Assembly (NCBI GenBank): GCA_006384855.1
Contig: VCJN01002598.1
Span: 33,065 to 97,064, forward strand
DNA from: Tetraselmis striata
Taxonomy: Eukaryota > Chlorophyta > Chlorodendrophyceae > Chlorodendrales > Chlorodendraceae
Length of the DNA stretch: 64,000 bases
Direction of reading: 5' to 3'
Each line of letters begins with the position of its first letter. Positions within the stretch are counted from its first letter, which is position 1. Position numbers and translations under genes: made by a program. This document shows positions 35,938-47,853 of the stretch, piece after piece. Below the pieces are notes generated by a model. It saw only the letters and a list, made by a program, of their open reading frames with translations, was not told where the DNA came from and ran no database searches.

Positions 35938-36950
35938 GGCACATTACGCGCCACCCTACGGTCTCGTACGGGTGTGCGCCAGGGTGATGTATTGGCCCCG
36001 CTATATTTCTGCCTCGCTATCGCGGGCCCGGTGCAAGCGGTTGTGGCTCATATCGCCGCTGATATCCCATACTTTCTGCCAATTTCGTGGATGATTGCGG
36101 CGCGGCTACTGCCGCGGCTCAAGTTCCGCGTGTTTTTGACGAGTATTGTACGGAGCTTTTTTTCAAAGTCGGAGTGGTGGTACGGGACGGTAAGACGCGG
36201 TACGTTCGTCACCCCGGTGACAGCGAGGCCGAGTTGCGGACAGTGCGGGCGAAGTTGGCCCGAGGAGGGTTTCGTACCCCGGCCGACGACCCTGTCCAGA
36301 ATGGCGCCGTGTACCTTGGTGCTCCTATTAGCCATTACCCCGGTTTCGTCGTGGATCATCTGCCCATATGCCCCGTCGCGAACTACAAGCACCGCATGCA
36401 TACCGCTTTGAAGAATTTGTGGGCATCTGTGACAATTGATGCGGGGGCGGTGCTTGACCGGGACCGTTCGGGAGCCGGCGACTTGACCCTTGAGACGAGT
36501 GGGCTGCGCCCATCGAACCGCTCGCGGCCGTCGGACTTGACGCTGGCGGGGTGGGGGGGGGGGGGGGGGGGGGGGGGGCAACGTGCGATTACATGATCGA
36601 TTTCGCGTGCGTGTCCTCCACGACGACGACCCCCACTTGGGGCAACGACCCCTGGTGGTGCAGCACCCCGGGCGGGGATCGCGGCGACCGAGGCGGAGCA
36701 CAACAAGCTAGCAATGGACCGGGCGTCTTCCGTCCCGGTGCAGGGTGTTCACCGGTACTACCCTTTTGTGGTTGAGGACCGTGGCCGCCTCGGAAAATCC
36801 GCTTTAACGGTGGTCTACATCGCGGTGTTACTTGCTGTGCGCAACCTCCCTGGCAGTCCTTCCGCCCCGAGTTCATGCTTCCTTTGTGGTCAGTCCGTCC
36901 ATGCTCCTCGGAACTTTGTTGCCGGCCAACCCTGTGAGTTCCGCCATCAC
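35938..36950 (+). pseudogene. decayed reverse transcriptase of a retroelement
   Basis: Remnant of a retrotransposon polymerase. One frame reads LRSRTGVRQGDVLAPLYF about 35953-36010, the RT motif before the active site. After a one-base shift near 36055-36080 another frame reads YPILSANFVDDCGAATAAAQ, with FVDD as the catalytic Asp pair. It continues with thumb-like GAVYLGAPISHYPGF up to a 27-nt G run at 36553. A further block in yet another frame (FVVEDRGRLGKSALTVVYI, about 36763-36820) resembles the C-terminal part of the same protein. Non-LTR (LINE-like) origin is most likely. Ends, target duplications and an endonuclease domain were not found. At least two frame breaks make it inactive. Confidence 0.72.
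36553..36579 (+). repeat. 27-nt G homopolymer
   Basis: Interrupts the reverse-transcriptase remnant downstream of the thumb region. Confidence 0.9.
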
Positions 36951-38473
36951 TAGTCGCGCAAGCGGCGGGGGTTGTTGCAACGAGTCTCTGCTTGCATGCA
37001 TGGTACATTATTGGGCGGCATTCTCCTTGCCGGAGTGCAGACGGCCAAGTCTGATGCGTCTGCCCATGCTCATTCCGCACCCTCTAATGGTGCTGCTTCC
37101 ACCGCGCAATTGCTGTAGTGGACGTTTTTAATTGCCTTTTTGGGTGGTTTCATGATCGCCTTTTGCAGCTAGCTCATGTAACTGTAATGATAACTTCTGC
37201 CATACTTTAGGGAGAGGGGGCGTGCGCGGTGTGCAACCGCATGCGGGGGTCGGGCACACGCTCCACCAATGGTTACTTTTGGACGGCCAAAAAGCGCTTG
37301 AACGCCGAACCCCTCGGCGGCGATGAAGGGGCACAACTTCGCGGCCTTTGGGCATATTGCTGCGTCTCACAACCCGCTAAGCCGCGAGACAATATATAGC
37401 GCACGGAGTAAGGTTGGGTGGACGTGCTGAGGTCGGCCCGTGCGGTTGAGAGTGATACTTTGGTCCGCGCGGCTTAGTGCCCCACGGCCGCGACCCCGCC
37501 ACGGGTCCGTCTGGCTGTCAGCATAGGCGGCAAGATGCTCACCGACATGGCTAGGTTTAGAGCTCTCGGGTCTATTAGACTGTGATGGGATACCAATCAT
37601 GCAGCAAGAAGGTTCGGAGATAGAGCGGGCGCAGAGATGGGAGTAGTGGGCTCGAGTGGGCACCAGCGGGTCGCGGCTGAGACGCGCGTGCGCGTCTCGC
37701 ACTACTTTGAGCAATCCTTCGTAATCGCGCGAACGAGGCCACCTTACCGCTGTCCCGCCATGAGCATGTCTACCTAGCAGCACGGGCGGCATGATACCCA
37801 TCGAAAGGGTTGATGTTTGAGTTCTCGGATCAAGGTTGTGCTGCTGTGACACCACTCCGTTCACTGAGCTACCTCAGGGAGGGGCGCAGGGACGGAATAT
37901 GTAGGCTCGCGGGTGGGCATCATCTGGTCGCCCAAAGACACGCGAGAGCCCCGCAATATTTTCAGCAATGCTCTCGTAATTTCGCGCACACCGTATGTGC
38001 AATAAGTGTTTTTTTTGGTAACGATCCGACCCATTATTTTCAACCCCACAATAACCTGTCGACTGGCCCGCGGGTGAATACTGCCGGGACCACCACCACA
38101 CCGAAATTGTGGCCCAAATGCGCCCCTCACCATAAACGGGTGTCGCGTCGACTGTGCAGGCCCCTCAAGCTGCTGCTTCATGGTCGCTAGGTGCTGGATC
38201 GTTTTAAAGTAGCCCGCGTATGTTTACTAATTTTACCTGGTAATCGTTCGGCGCGGCGCGATCAGCTGCAGCACTGCGTTACGCTCCTGCTGCGGCATGT
38301 CGAACCAAATCAACCGATGGCTGTCTTCTGTGTCGCGTGGTGTAACTACCCGTACCGGGGCAGCGGCACAGTCCCGCAGGGTGAGAGGCCGTCATAGTGC
38401 CGCACGGTGGGAGGCCGCCACCAGCCTGAGCAGAGACAGCGCACGCCATATTCCTAGCATCGACCTAGCACGT
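36951..38473. other. intergenic region upstream of the 175-residue gene
   Basis: May include the 3' part of the retroelement. No coding region, RNA gene or clear repeat was recognised. Confidence 0.5.
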
Positions 38474-39471
38474 ATGGCCCACGGCCTCCGGCGCCAGGGC
38501 GCCCCCACGCTCCTTCTGGAGCCCGAGGGCGAGGAGGACGAGCAGGTGCGGCGGGCGGGCTGAGCGCGGCATCTCCTTGTTGTCCCCGGTGCTGGGAGCC
38601 GAACGCCGTTTGATCGCTTGCGCTCGCCTCTCTACAGGCGCCTCCCGCCGGCAACGCGCTGTCTTCGCCCTCTGCGCGGGCACAGAAAGCCGGCGCCAAG
38701 CTGAACCACTCATTGGAACGGTAAGCCCGCTGCACCCGCTTGGACCGGCATGGCCGGCGGCGAAATAGCCGTCGAGTTGTTCCCAAAACACGCGCACACA
38801 TGCTCTGCTGTCAGCGGCCCCACCCCCTTCTCCCGCTTCTTGTACTTCCCTGCACCTACGATCAGGTTACCGTTCCATACAGTACCAGGTATGTGGTGGT
38901 GGAGATGCCGGCCGCGGCTGGTCCCTCCCTCCCCACCTCATCTCCCCACTGGATTTCCCTCTGAGCTGGGCGGCGCTCCCGCAGGTACGGCTCCCAGAAG
39001 CAAGGCGTCTCCACCGAGGAGTTCAACAACCTGCGAATCAGCTACAACAACGGCGATGGCGCGGACGAAAGCTCTGACGACGACAGCATCGGGTACGACT
39101 CCGCGGACGAGGCGGACGACAACTACATGGTGCCAGGCCGATTCACGCTGAAGCACCAGTCCGAGGCGTTTATGGAGGTGCGCCACAGGGCAGGCAGGCT
39201 ACACGCACAGGCTTTGGCATTTGGAGGCTTGCTGGCATGTGCGCCATCCGCCCCTTTGCGGCTGCTTATGCACCCAACCCCGCATGCGCAGGTGGCCAGG
39301 GCGGAGAAGCGCTCGCCCGCCCCATCGCGGGGAAGCCCCTCCAACCAGCTGAGAGGCGGCAGGGGGTCGTCGCCCCAGCAACCACGCGGCGCGCTGCCGG
39401 GCCGGGGGACGCCCCCTCGGCTGCCATCGTCCAGCAAGCCCAGGGAGCCCGCGAGCCGCCCCTGGCAGTGA
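38474..39471 (+). CDS. unrecognised acidic 175-residue protein
   Basis: No family recognised. Four exons, 38474-38545, 38638-38720, 38985-39177 and 39292-39471, have matching phases and gt-ag borders and end at TGA. The start is the ATG at 38474 (MAHGLRRQGAP). An additional upstream exon is possible. The N-terminal 50 residues are mixed, followed by LNHSLERYGSQKQGVSTEEF and a strongly acidic Asp/Ser-rich stretch (DESSDDDSIGYDSADEADDN). Then comes GRFTLKHQSEAFMEVARAEK and a basic, Pro/Ser/Gly-rich disordered tail. No signal peptide or membrane span. The acidic-then-basic layout suggests a regulatory or scaffold protein, but this is inference only. It is convergent with DBR1, and its TGTAA lies at 39682-39686. 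Confidence 0.65.
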
Positions 39472-39819
39472 CGGGGCCTCTCGCCGTGACACAAGGAGCC
39501 GGGCACCCTGGGCGGTGGCGCCACTTGCAGGCCAAGCCGCCCCCTCCCTGCACTCCACACACAGATTGTGACCAAATAAACGCTGGCGGAGCCTTGCTCG
39601 CAACGACAGAGTCCGCATGCTGCTTACATGCCACGCTGCCGCAGTCGTGCATGCAGGCGCACCACCGCCCGGTTCCGCAGTTGTAAAACCCGCGTACCCA
39701 ACCTTCCCCGTAACTGCCGTCCCTATGCGATTAAAGCACGGCGCACGGCGGGTCGCGAGCGCCCCACGGCGGCCAGCAAGGCTCCAGTGCGCACCTCGCA
39801 CCGGCTTGCGGGCGGCGGA
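39472..39819. other. convergent 3' flanks
   Basis: Carries TGTAA on the plus strand at 39682-39686 (211 nt after the 175-residue gene) and on the minus strand at 39624-39628 (192 nt after DBR1), so the two 3' ends may overlap. Confidence 0.55.
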
Positions 39820-42800
39820 TCAGAGGTCGTGCCTGTCCGCTATCGAGGACCCATGGATCTCCACCGCCTCAAAGAGGCTCCGGCCCCCCGCCGCCCCCTC
39901 CTCCCCCTCCTCCTCCTCCTCCTCCTCCTCGCCGATGTCGATCTCCTCCGGGTTGCCCACAGCAGCTTGGCCGCCCGGTTCGTCATCGCTGCTGACGACG
40001 TCATCGTCGCCAAGCTCGATCTCCTCTGGGTTGGCGCTCATCACTGCAATCGGGTGCAGGAAACAGCCGCGCCATCAGAGCAGGTTCCAGGCATATCTAC
40101 TGCCACTTCCACTACACGGCGGGCCGGGGGGGGGGGGGGGGGGGGGGGCATGCCGGCAGCGCACCGGCTGCGGAGGGCGGCGGGGGCAGGGGTCCGCCGG
40201 GCGCCTGGCTGTGCACCGACAGGTTGAAGCGCAGCCCCAGCATGGACAGAAACTGCACCGACTGTGGGTTGACCAGCTCCTGTGTGGGATTGCGCCCGCG
40301 GCGCACGGCGCCGCCTGCATGCAAAGACGAGCGTGAAAGAAGGGGGCCGGGGGCGGAAGAAGGGGGGGCATCCTACCCATGGACGCAAAGCCGGTGGCTA
40401 GATAATAACCCATTTTCCCCACAGACATGAAAGGATATAAAACATGCTGCCATCACCCGGATCGCACATCAGTAGGTATGTTTCTGCCAGGTGCATTGGC
40501 GTTTGTGGGGACGATTGGGAAATGCAAATAGGCCGCGGGGAGAAGGGGGGGGGGGGGGGGGGGGGGGGGCGCGCACCAGACTGCGCGGCGGGCGCGGTGG
40601 GCGCAAAGTTTTCCTGCGGAGTGGAACAAAGGCGCCGGGGGGGGGGGGGGGGGGTTCATGGCAGGGGTTTGGCAGGTGAGCCGGGATGGCATGGACAACG
40701 CCGCGGTGAATCCAGCAGCACTGGCGGCACTGCTCTCGAGGCACTGCGCGGAGGGGACTGGTCGCAACAGGCTGCGGGGAGCCGGGCGAGGGCGGCAGCG
40801 CACCGGGATCGCCTCGCCGCGCTCATCCAGTAGCTGCTGCGCCGCGTCGATCTCCGCCTGCGTGGGTGCTGGGGAGCAGGGAGACACGTGGGCGGATGAT
40901 CACAAGAGACTCTCACTGAGTGGCAGTCGCGCGCATCCGCAGGGGGAGTGCGGAGGGGCGAGGAGGGGGGGGCTACCCCGCATGCTGTTCAGCGGCTTGG
41001 CGCGGTGCGTCGTGGACAGCATGTCGTGCGTGCTCCTGAGGATGGCGAGCCACTCGGCGTCGTAGCGCAGCACGGGCTGCTTCCCTTGCTTGGCGCCGGG
41101 GAACGTCACCATCTGCCGCGCCGGGGCATTCCACGCCGCTTACATCGTAGGTGCACCGAATCACGAGTAACACTGTTCAAAATATGGCAGCTATTAAGAC
41201 AGCTAATAATCCCGAGAAGCTAACAATGATACCAAGCAAATAGTACTGAAGCCAATGCTGTGCTGCGAGGTCTCTTGCCCGCAAGTGCAAGTAGCATCTC
41301 CCGCCCCTCCCTTCCCTTTCCCAGCCCTCTCTCCCGGGTCAAGCGCGCACCTGCAGGAAGTCCCGGCCCGGGAGGCACTTGTCCAGCGCCAAGAACTTGG
41401 TCACGTTACCCACCTGCCCCCCCGGCGCTACGAGGCAACGGAGGAGAGCAAGCGGTCAGGGGGAACGGGGGTGGGTGAGGGGCGCCGGACAGGAGGTGTG
41501 TGTGTCGGGGGGTGAGGGGTTGGAGGGCACCTGGCGGGTGCTGCACCAGCGCGGCGTGCTTGACGTGCAGGTGCGCCGCGAACCAGTAGGCCGGCTGCAG
41601 CCGGCTCATCAGCCCCTCCACCACCGCGCTGCCCAGCTCGTTCTGCTCCACCTGGCGGCCACGTAGATGCACGCCAGGGTGCCGTCAGGGCGCCGCCAAA
41701 GAGACACGGCCGTTTGCGGGGACTCACTGTCTCACTTCAAAGTATAACAACTCCCACCAGAAGACACACTTCCCGGACAGTTCAAGTGTGCATGTCCGCA
41801 ACTGCGCTAGACGTACATGTGTTGTCCGGAAACGCATTGCCGATGTGAGGATAAAATGGTGAGAAAAATGCTCACATTTGGGCGTCCCCGTTGTGGGCGC
41901 CGGCGCGCGTACCTCCCGCCGGAAGAACGGCTTCTTGCGGAGCAGCTCGGCCTTGTTGCCAAAGTTGTACACCCCGCGAGGCCACTCGTGCGACAGGAAG
42001 ACGTCCAGCGGGCGCCGCAGCTGCGGCCAGAGGCGGGCGGGCGCAGCCGTCAGCCGCAGCGGAGCCGGCGCCGAGCGCGGGGAGACTCAATCGCACGCGA
42101 CTCGCACACCATGGCTCAGAATCCCGCACTGCTTCATGTGTTGTGTCGGATCGGGTGCCGACGCGGTGATCAGAACGCTGCGAATGAGCGCACGGCCCTG
42201 CCTGCCAGAGGTCAAATGCAGACAGACGTGTAGCGGAACTATAGCCAATGTTCTCATAGGCTGCCTCTTGGACCGATTTGAGGCTTCTAAGGAGGGTGTC
42301 CTTGGGTTATTATAGGTTCTTAGGTGCGTCGGCACCGGTCCATCCATTGTCATCCCCCCCCCCCCCCCCCCCCCCGGTTCTCAGCGATGCCCATTGCTGT
42401 GGACACTGCTGGATGGCCCGTTTTCCGAGTTTGACCCAACCCATGGCGGATCCCCGCCGCTGTCATCAAACGCCTCATGCGCGTGTTGTTCCCATCGGCA
42501 TCTCATCCACCGTGGGTGGCCGCAGTCGCGCGTGTCCGGCGATGCCGTTGCTGGGGGCCGCTGGCGGAGGGCGCCCGCGCACCTGCTGCAGGCGGAGCAC
42601 CTCCAGCTCGCGGATGTGGTACGCGCTCTTGACCGTCTTGGGGTTGTACGGAGGCGCCTCGAAGTGGCCCTGATAGCACCGGGATCACCGGCGCGGCCGA
42701 TCAGCGACGGTGCAGCCGACGCCTTTGGCGCTGCTTGCGCGGGCTGCCACCGTGGCAGCTTGGCAGGGCCAGGAAGGAGAAGACAGGGAAGGGGGCAAAG

Positions 42801-43811
42801 GGGGGGGAGGGGGGGGGGGGGGGGGATACCAGGCGGTAGTGGTGGTCGTTGGAGATGCCGGAGATGCCGCCGATGCGGAGGCCGCCGAAGTTCACGACAC
42901 CAGCGTAGCCGAGAAAGTAGATGTTGGGCGCCACCCAGCCGCCGTGGTACCTGCGGGCACGTGCACGAGAGGGGTGAGCGCAAGGGGAGGGGCGGGGGGG
43001 GGGGGGGGGGAAGGCATGTGGCTGCCTGGTCGATGATCGCAGAGGGCAGCCGCTGGACGCTATAATTCAGGGCGGTAAAGGGGATGGGTCCCCGGCAGGG
43101 TGTGGGGGGGGGGGGGGGGGCGGGGGGTCCATACAGCTCCCACATGTAGTTGGCCACCTCGTGGTTGCCGCCAACTAGGGGGCAAGGACACACACGCGCG
43201 TGAGCGGGTGATAAAGGAGGCCGATGTCGGCATGCGGCGGGTGCAGGCAAGGCTGCGAGTGCCCAGGGGGGGGGGGGGGGGGCATGCCAAAGAGTGTGAG
43301 ATAGGGCGCCACCGCCTCGCCGGTGTAGTACTTGTAAAAGGTGCCCAGCTGGCGGTACTTGGGCGGGCAGGACATCGTCTCGAGGTCGTCATAGTTTCGG
43401 ACCGCCTGTGAGGACAGCGTGGGGAGGGCGCCACGAAGGGGGGGGGGGGGGGGGGGGGAGGGGAGGGGGGCATCAGGCTGGGCCAGCGGGTGGAAACATT
43501 TTGCCCCAATACCTTGACACAGAGCACTCGGATAGGGAGACAAGCAGAGCCCAGGAATGGTATAAAGGCTGGGGCAGGTATGCAGGCCCAGTTATAACGA
43601 TACAGGGCAGGGGTATGGTACTGGTGACGGTAGTGGCGGCGGCGGTGGTGGTTGTCTGGGGTGGGGTGGGGGGGGGGGGGGGGCGATGTCTCGCCTGGAA
43701 GTCCCCACAGCAGATGAGCATGTCGATCTTGATGCCCTGCGCCGCCTCCATCTCCGCCATCGTGGCGTAGATCTTGTCCAGCTCCCCATGGCAGCAGCCC
43801 TCTACCACCAC
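39820..43811 (-). CDS. DBR1: RNA lariat debranching enzyme (first exon unresolved)
   Basis: Metallophosphoesterase that hydrolyses the 2'-5' branch of excised intron lariats, in the nucleus. Minus-strand exons 43811-43695, 43405-43288, 43174-43135, 42950-42830, 42669-42583, 42020-41913, 41651-41531, 41427-41351, 41112-40977, 40868-40804, 40613-40577, 40314-40165 and 40043-39820 join in phase to 466 residues plus a tiny first exon. Motifs in order: [87 protein letters not shown] and [16 protein letters not shown]. Together these define DBR1. The C-terminal domain ends with two acidic NPEEI repeats. Exons of 40 and 37 nt are present. Two introns must start with GC (after 43695 and 43288). The missing first exon should encode about two residues ending in phase 0. 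An ATGAGA at 43930 is a weak candidate, also needing a GC donor. Confidence 0.95.
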
Positions 43812-43845
43812 CTGCGCCCACAGGCCGGATACTGGTACATCAGCC

Positions 43846-43847
<2 letters not shown>

Positions 43848-43877
<30 letters not shown>
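43848..43877 (+). repeat. 30-nt C homopolymer
   Basis: In the first DBR1 intron about 35 nt before the acceptor. On the sense strand of DBR1 it is a G run. Confidence 0.9.
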
Positions 43878-43878
<1 letters not shown>

Positions 43879-44309
43879 CCCCCCCGGCTCTCCTCACACA
43901 CTGTCCCGCACCGGGCGGCCGCTCTCATGCTAGGTGATGCTGACCGCACCCGAATGTCGTCCGATGAGGCAGCCATTTGACCCATGGATGGGGCCCGGCG
44001 GCTTCTGTCCTTGATTGGCTCCTGCCGCAGGAGTATGTGCGGCTGCTGGTGTCTGAAAGGGAAGGGGGCGACCTTTTCCTGCCAGCAATACTCGCTCGGC
44101 TGGCTATGCTCGGAAAGGCTGGTGTGTGTACGAAGTGCTGTATGCTGTCCTCGTTGCTAGCTCGCCGTGCCGCGCACGTCGGTCTGGAAAGAGGTGCCGC
44201 GCGCGTCGGGAGAGATGCCGTGATGCCGCTTCTCGGGGAGGAGACTACAGGTACCGCCGCGCCGAAGCAGCATCGGACGACGACCGCCGACGCGAGTGAT
44301 ATTGACAGG

Positions 44310-44586
44310 CGGGGTCGGCACTCGCGAAACTCGTTCGCGAACCGTTCGTGGATTCCAATTCGCAAACAGTGACTTATTATTCGCGGTATGAATTATGTGG
44401 GGGCGGAGGGTGCTGATATATCGCGATAATCTCCACGAAACTTCGCACGACAGTCGTTGTGGCGACTGTATGAGCTCGCGTAAAACTCGCGAGCGGTTCG
44501 TCGCGAACAATTATCGCGAGCGGATTCGCGGGGGGTTCGTCCGCGAACAGTTCGCGAATTCCCATCGAGAGTGGTTCGCGAGCACA
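44310..44586. repeat. cluster of TTCGCGAA-type palindromes
   Basis: At least nine TCGCGA or near-identical hexamers (TTCGCGAA, CTCGCGAG, ATCGCGAT, TTCGTCGCGAA) within 280 bp, in both orientations. Several form local inverted repeats. No coding frame. Confidence 0.7.
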
Positions 44587-45847
44587 TCCGTACTATTATT
44601 ATCCTGCACATGATGCGTCTAGCTCATGTAATCACATGATGCGGGCGGTAGTGTATGTAGTTATTTACTACGACTTTACGGGTACCCGTAAGAGTAGTCA
44701 TGCAAAGCCGCTCCTTGCTTTGAGCCAGCTGTGGCGGCACAGGCGGCAAGCGTCGCCGTATGTAGGCTACTTCATGTGCTCCAAGCGGCAATAACACGGA
44801 CACCACTAAGTGGGATGTGGTATCTTGGCAGACATTGACGAGCACCAGGTCCATCCCACAGCTGGCACCGGCACTGGGCGGAGGTCATTGTTGTTGTGCC
44901 TCCAGAAGATGAACTTAGTGCGAAGTTCAAGGCCACCTACAAGCCGAAAAGGCGAGACATGTGCGCCACCATCGGCTGGCACGAACATGCGCCAAGATCA
45001 AGATATAATAATGGCGCCACCTTGTCATAACCCCCGGATATTATCATGGAGCTGCAAGTTGACATTGATCCCTTATTGTTGTTGGGTTTGAAGTACCAAG
45101 TCGAAAGACTAAGCGTTTTCAATTTGCCGTGGATGCACGTAGCTGTATGCAGCATTGCGAAGTACAACTGGAGACCGGCATAGTTGAAAATGTTGGTTTT
45201 CCGTGCCATCGCCCGCAATAAAGAAGGGGCGGCGACAGCTCTGTTCCGGTCCATTCTCTCGTGTTACAGTGGAGCTTTGATTATTACATGCTCACCTTCG
45301 AGCGATTGATTGAATATGAGCGCCATGCTCGTTTACGCAAGCGCTTGCTTTCGTAGCACTCACCCTTTTCGATCCCACACTGCTGCCGACGCTGGTAGTA
45401 ACGACGATGAGGACGGCCCCTCGCGTTCTTTGTCCCCGTTCGAGAAGCGACTTGCTTGGCTGCAAGACTATCTTTGAGTGCTCTCGCGATATATCAAGAA
45501 TGCGTAGGGATTCCTGCGCTGACTACGGTTGAGTGTTCACGTCTGATGGGACTATGAGTGCTAGGACTCCAAGCACCTGCCAAGTAGGGATTTCCCGGGG
45601 CCCCATATATGATGGCTAAAACGAGAACAACGGTAATACTCACGTTGTCATGATTCCAACAGTATCAATATTTTGCCCTCGTGTTCTATATCGCGTGGCA
45701 GTTATATGATACTATGCTTTAAGCATACCGAGATATGAAGGAGGACGTGCTAGGTGTCCTTTCCCAACACAAAAGATTTGGAACACCAGTTCCGAGTGAT
45801 GGACTCGTTTACCATACATATGCTTTGTCCTACTTACGAAGGAGCGA

Positions 45848-45848
<1 letters not shown>

Positions 45849-45943
<95 letters not shown>
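45849..45943. repeat. (TA)n microsatellite
   Basis: About 47 perfect TA repeats. The apparent Tyr-Ile proteins encoded across it are artefacts of the repeat. Confidence 0.97.
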
Positions 45944-45946
<3 letters not shown>

Positions 45947-47700
45947 ATACCCATCTTAAGTGTATTTTATTTCGAGACTGCCAATAAAGGCCATCGCCGA
46001 GGTGAATACAATTGCGGCTCAAATATGACTCTTTCACGTAAAGACAAGGCTATCAATCTGCCATGTAGGCTTGTATCAAGGCCAAGCAAGCTACTTCAAG
46101 TATCCCCGGTGGTGGCTGTGGTGGTCGTGGTCGCGGCTGTGGCCGTGGTGATGAGGCGGTGGCCGACATGGCGCGGCCGTCACTATAATAACTATTTCGA
46201 ATAAGTTGAAATAGTCCCTGATATGGCTAACAACATGACGCCCTAGCAACATCATCCGCCAAGTTACCAGCTTGTTGGTGACCGAGTCATCGGTCCTCGT
46301 CGTGGCTACAATGCGTTTGATATTCTGCATCACACCTGCCCAAGCGAAATGATATGCCGATGTTTTCTGATATCTTGTTATATATATATCATGTATATAT
46401 ATAGAGCTTTTGGTTGGAGTAGTATTTGCGGGACGAGTGTTGGCATGGAGGTGAGATGTATGATTAGAGGCAGCGTTCAATCGGCATCTTTCATTCCACG
46501 TATTCGACCAACCCTCCGGTTGCACATTATTGAAGCTACATACAAGTGTTTGTCTCAGTATTGCCGCCATGTACGGGCGGGCATGGCTCGGAAAACCCCG
46601 CGACACTGCCATGTTTGCTGCAATATATTGAAACGTACTGATCACGTACCGCGACACCCCTCACGTGCAAAACGAAACCGTTTTTCCGTACTGCTACTGC
46701 TACGGGAGACTGCCTAACTCCGTGAATTACAAGCGGGCCCGGGGGTCATGTGCCGGCACCTTCAGGTATAGCCGGGTCGTAAATAAAGGCGGTGGAATAA
46801 GGCGCAAAATAAAATGAATTAGGGAGCTATTTATTAATTTAATTATTAATAAATATACACGATTCCAATGTGTTCAGGCGGTATACATGTGCACGTGATG
46901 GTGCTAGCTATATATGCTGTCAGTTTTCTTTAGTATTCCAGAAAAGGCAAATGTTAAGGCATTTTCTATTGATTTATATTTGCAATTGCGCCGCGAATGA
47001 CTTGCTTCCTAATACACTGCTTAGTCTAGCGTGGCGCTCGCCACCAGGCAGCGGCCACGAGAAGCGGAGGATCCTTAGTGCGGCATGCCTGGCGGCACCA
47101 CCCCCACTTCCACGCGGTGGGCGCTAACAACCCCTAACACCCTTGCCCGGCTGGGTGCGGTAAGGGGCTGAGCGAGGTGGCCGGTTGCCGCTGATCCTCG
47201 GAACGTGTGCAACGTCCAAGGAGCAGCGCAGCCCCACGGAGGGCTTCTCAAATACAGCAGCCCACAAAATTCTCTGCATGTTTTTGCGGGTATGATTTGG
47301 GTTTGGTCGCTTCTAGGTGGTAAACCCACGCATAGTCTACGCCGTTGCAGCCATTGCGAGGATAACCATGAAGGAGCGTGCACATGATGTGCTAGGGCCA
47401 ATGCGATGGCGCGCGTGGCGCGCGTGGCGCCTGCTATGTGGCAATACCAATGTAACAAGTGATGCTGCACGGCCGGGCTATGAACGGTTTGAGCGCACGG
47501 CACGCCGACGTTTGGACATAAAGTACCGTGTTTTTCTCCCATCGTCGCCGAGAAACATGTGTTGACCATCTACCCCATGCCGCGCGGCGCATGTTTTGGA
47601 GTCTATGGTCAGCCAGCGGGCTGCATGCGACATTCGCAAAATGTATGTTCGCCCTGCAAGAAGCAGGAATTATTATTGTAACCACGTTTTGATTCATAAC

Positions 47701-47806
47701 ATTTCGGCGTTTTATTAGATTGGGGTGAAAATAAGTGCGATGGAAAGCCGTGACCTGCGCTTTCCAACGCATTAATTCACAGCCCAATCCAATAAAACGC
47801 CGAAAT
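47701..47806. mobile_element. 106-bp foldback miniature element
   Basis: Nearly the whole element is an inverted repeat. The left arm starts ATTTCGGCGTTTTATTAGAT and the right arm ends with its complement ATCCAATAAAACGCCGAAAT. Pairing continues with few mismatches almost to the centre (TGGAAAGC with GCTTTCCA). This is the structure of a MITE or foldback element. No target-site duplication can be assigned with confidence (flanks CATAAC and ATTATG), and no transposase is present. Confidence 0.75.
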
Positions 47807-47821
47807 ATTATGGCATGTCAA

Positions 47822-47824
<3 letters not shown>

Positions 47825-47853
<29 letters not shown>
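47825..47853 (+). repeat. 29-nt C homopolymer
   Basis: Directly right of the foldback element. Confidence 0.9.

Noticed and set aside
45712-45987. Long Tyr-Ile repeat proteins on both strands
   Set aside because: They are translations of the (TA)n microsatellite with no flanking coding signal.
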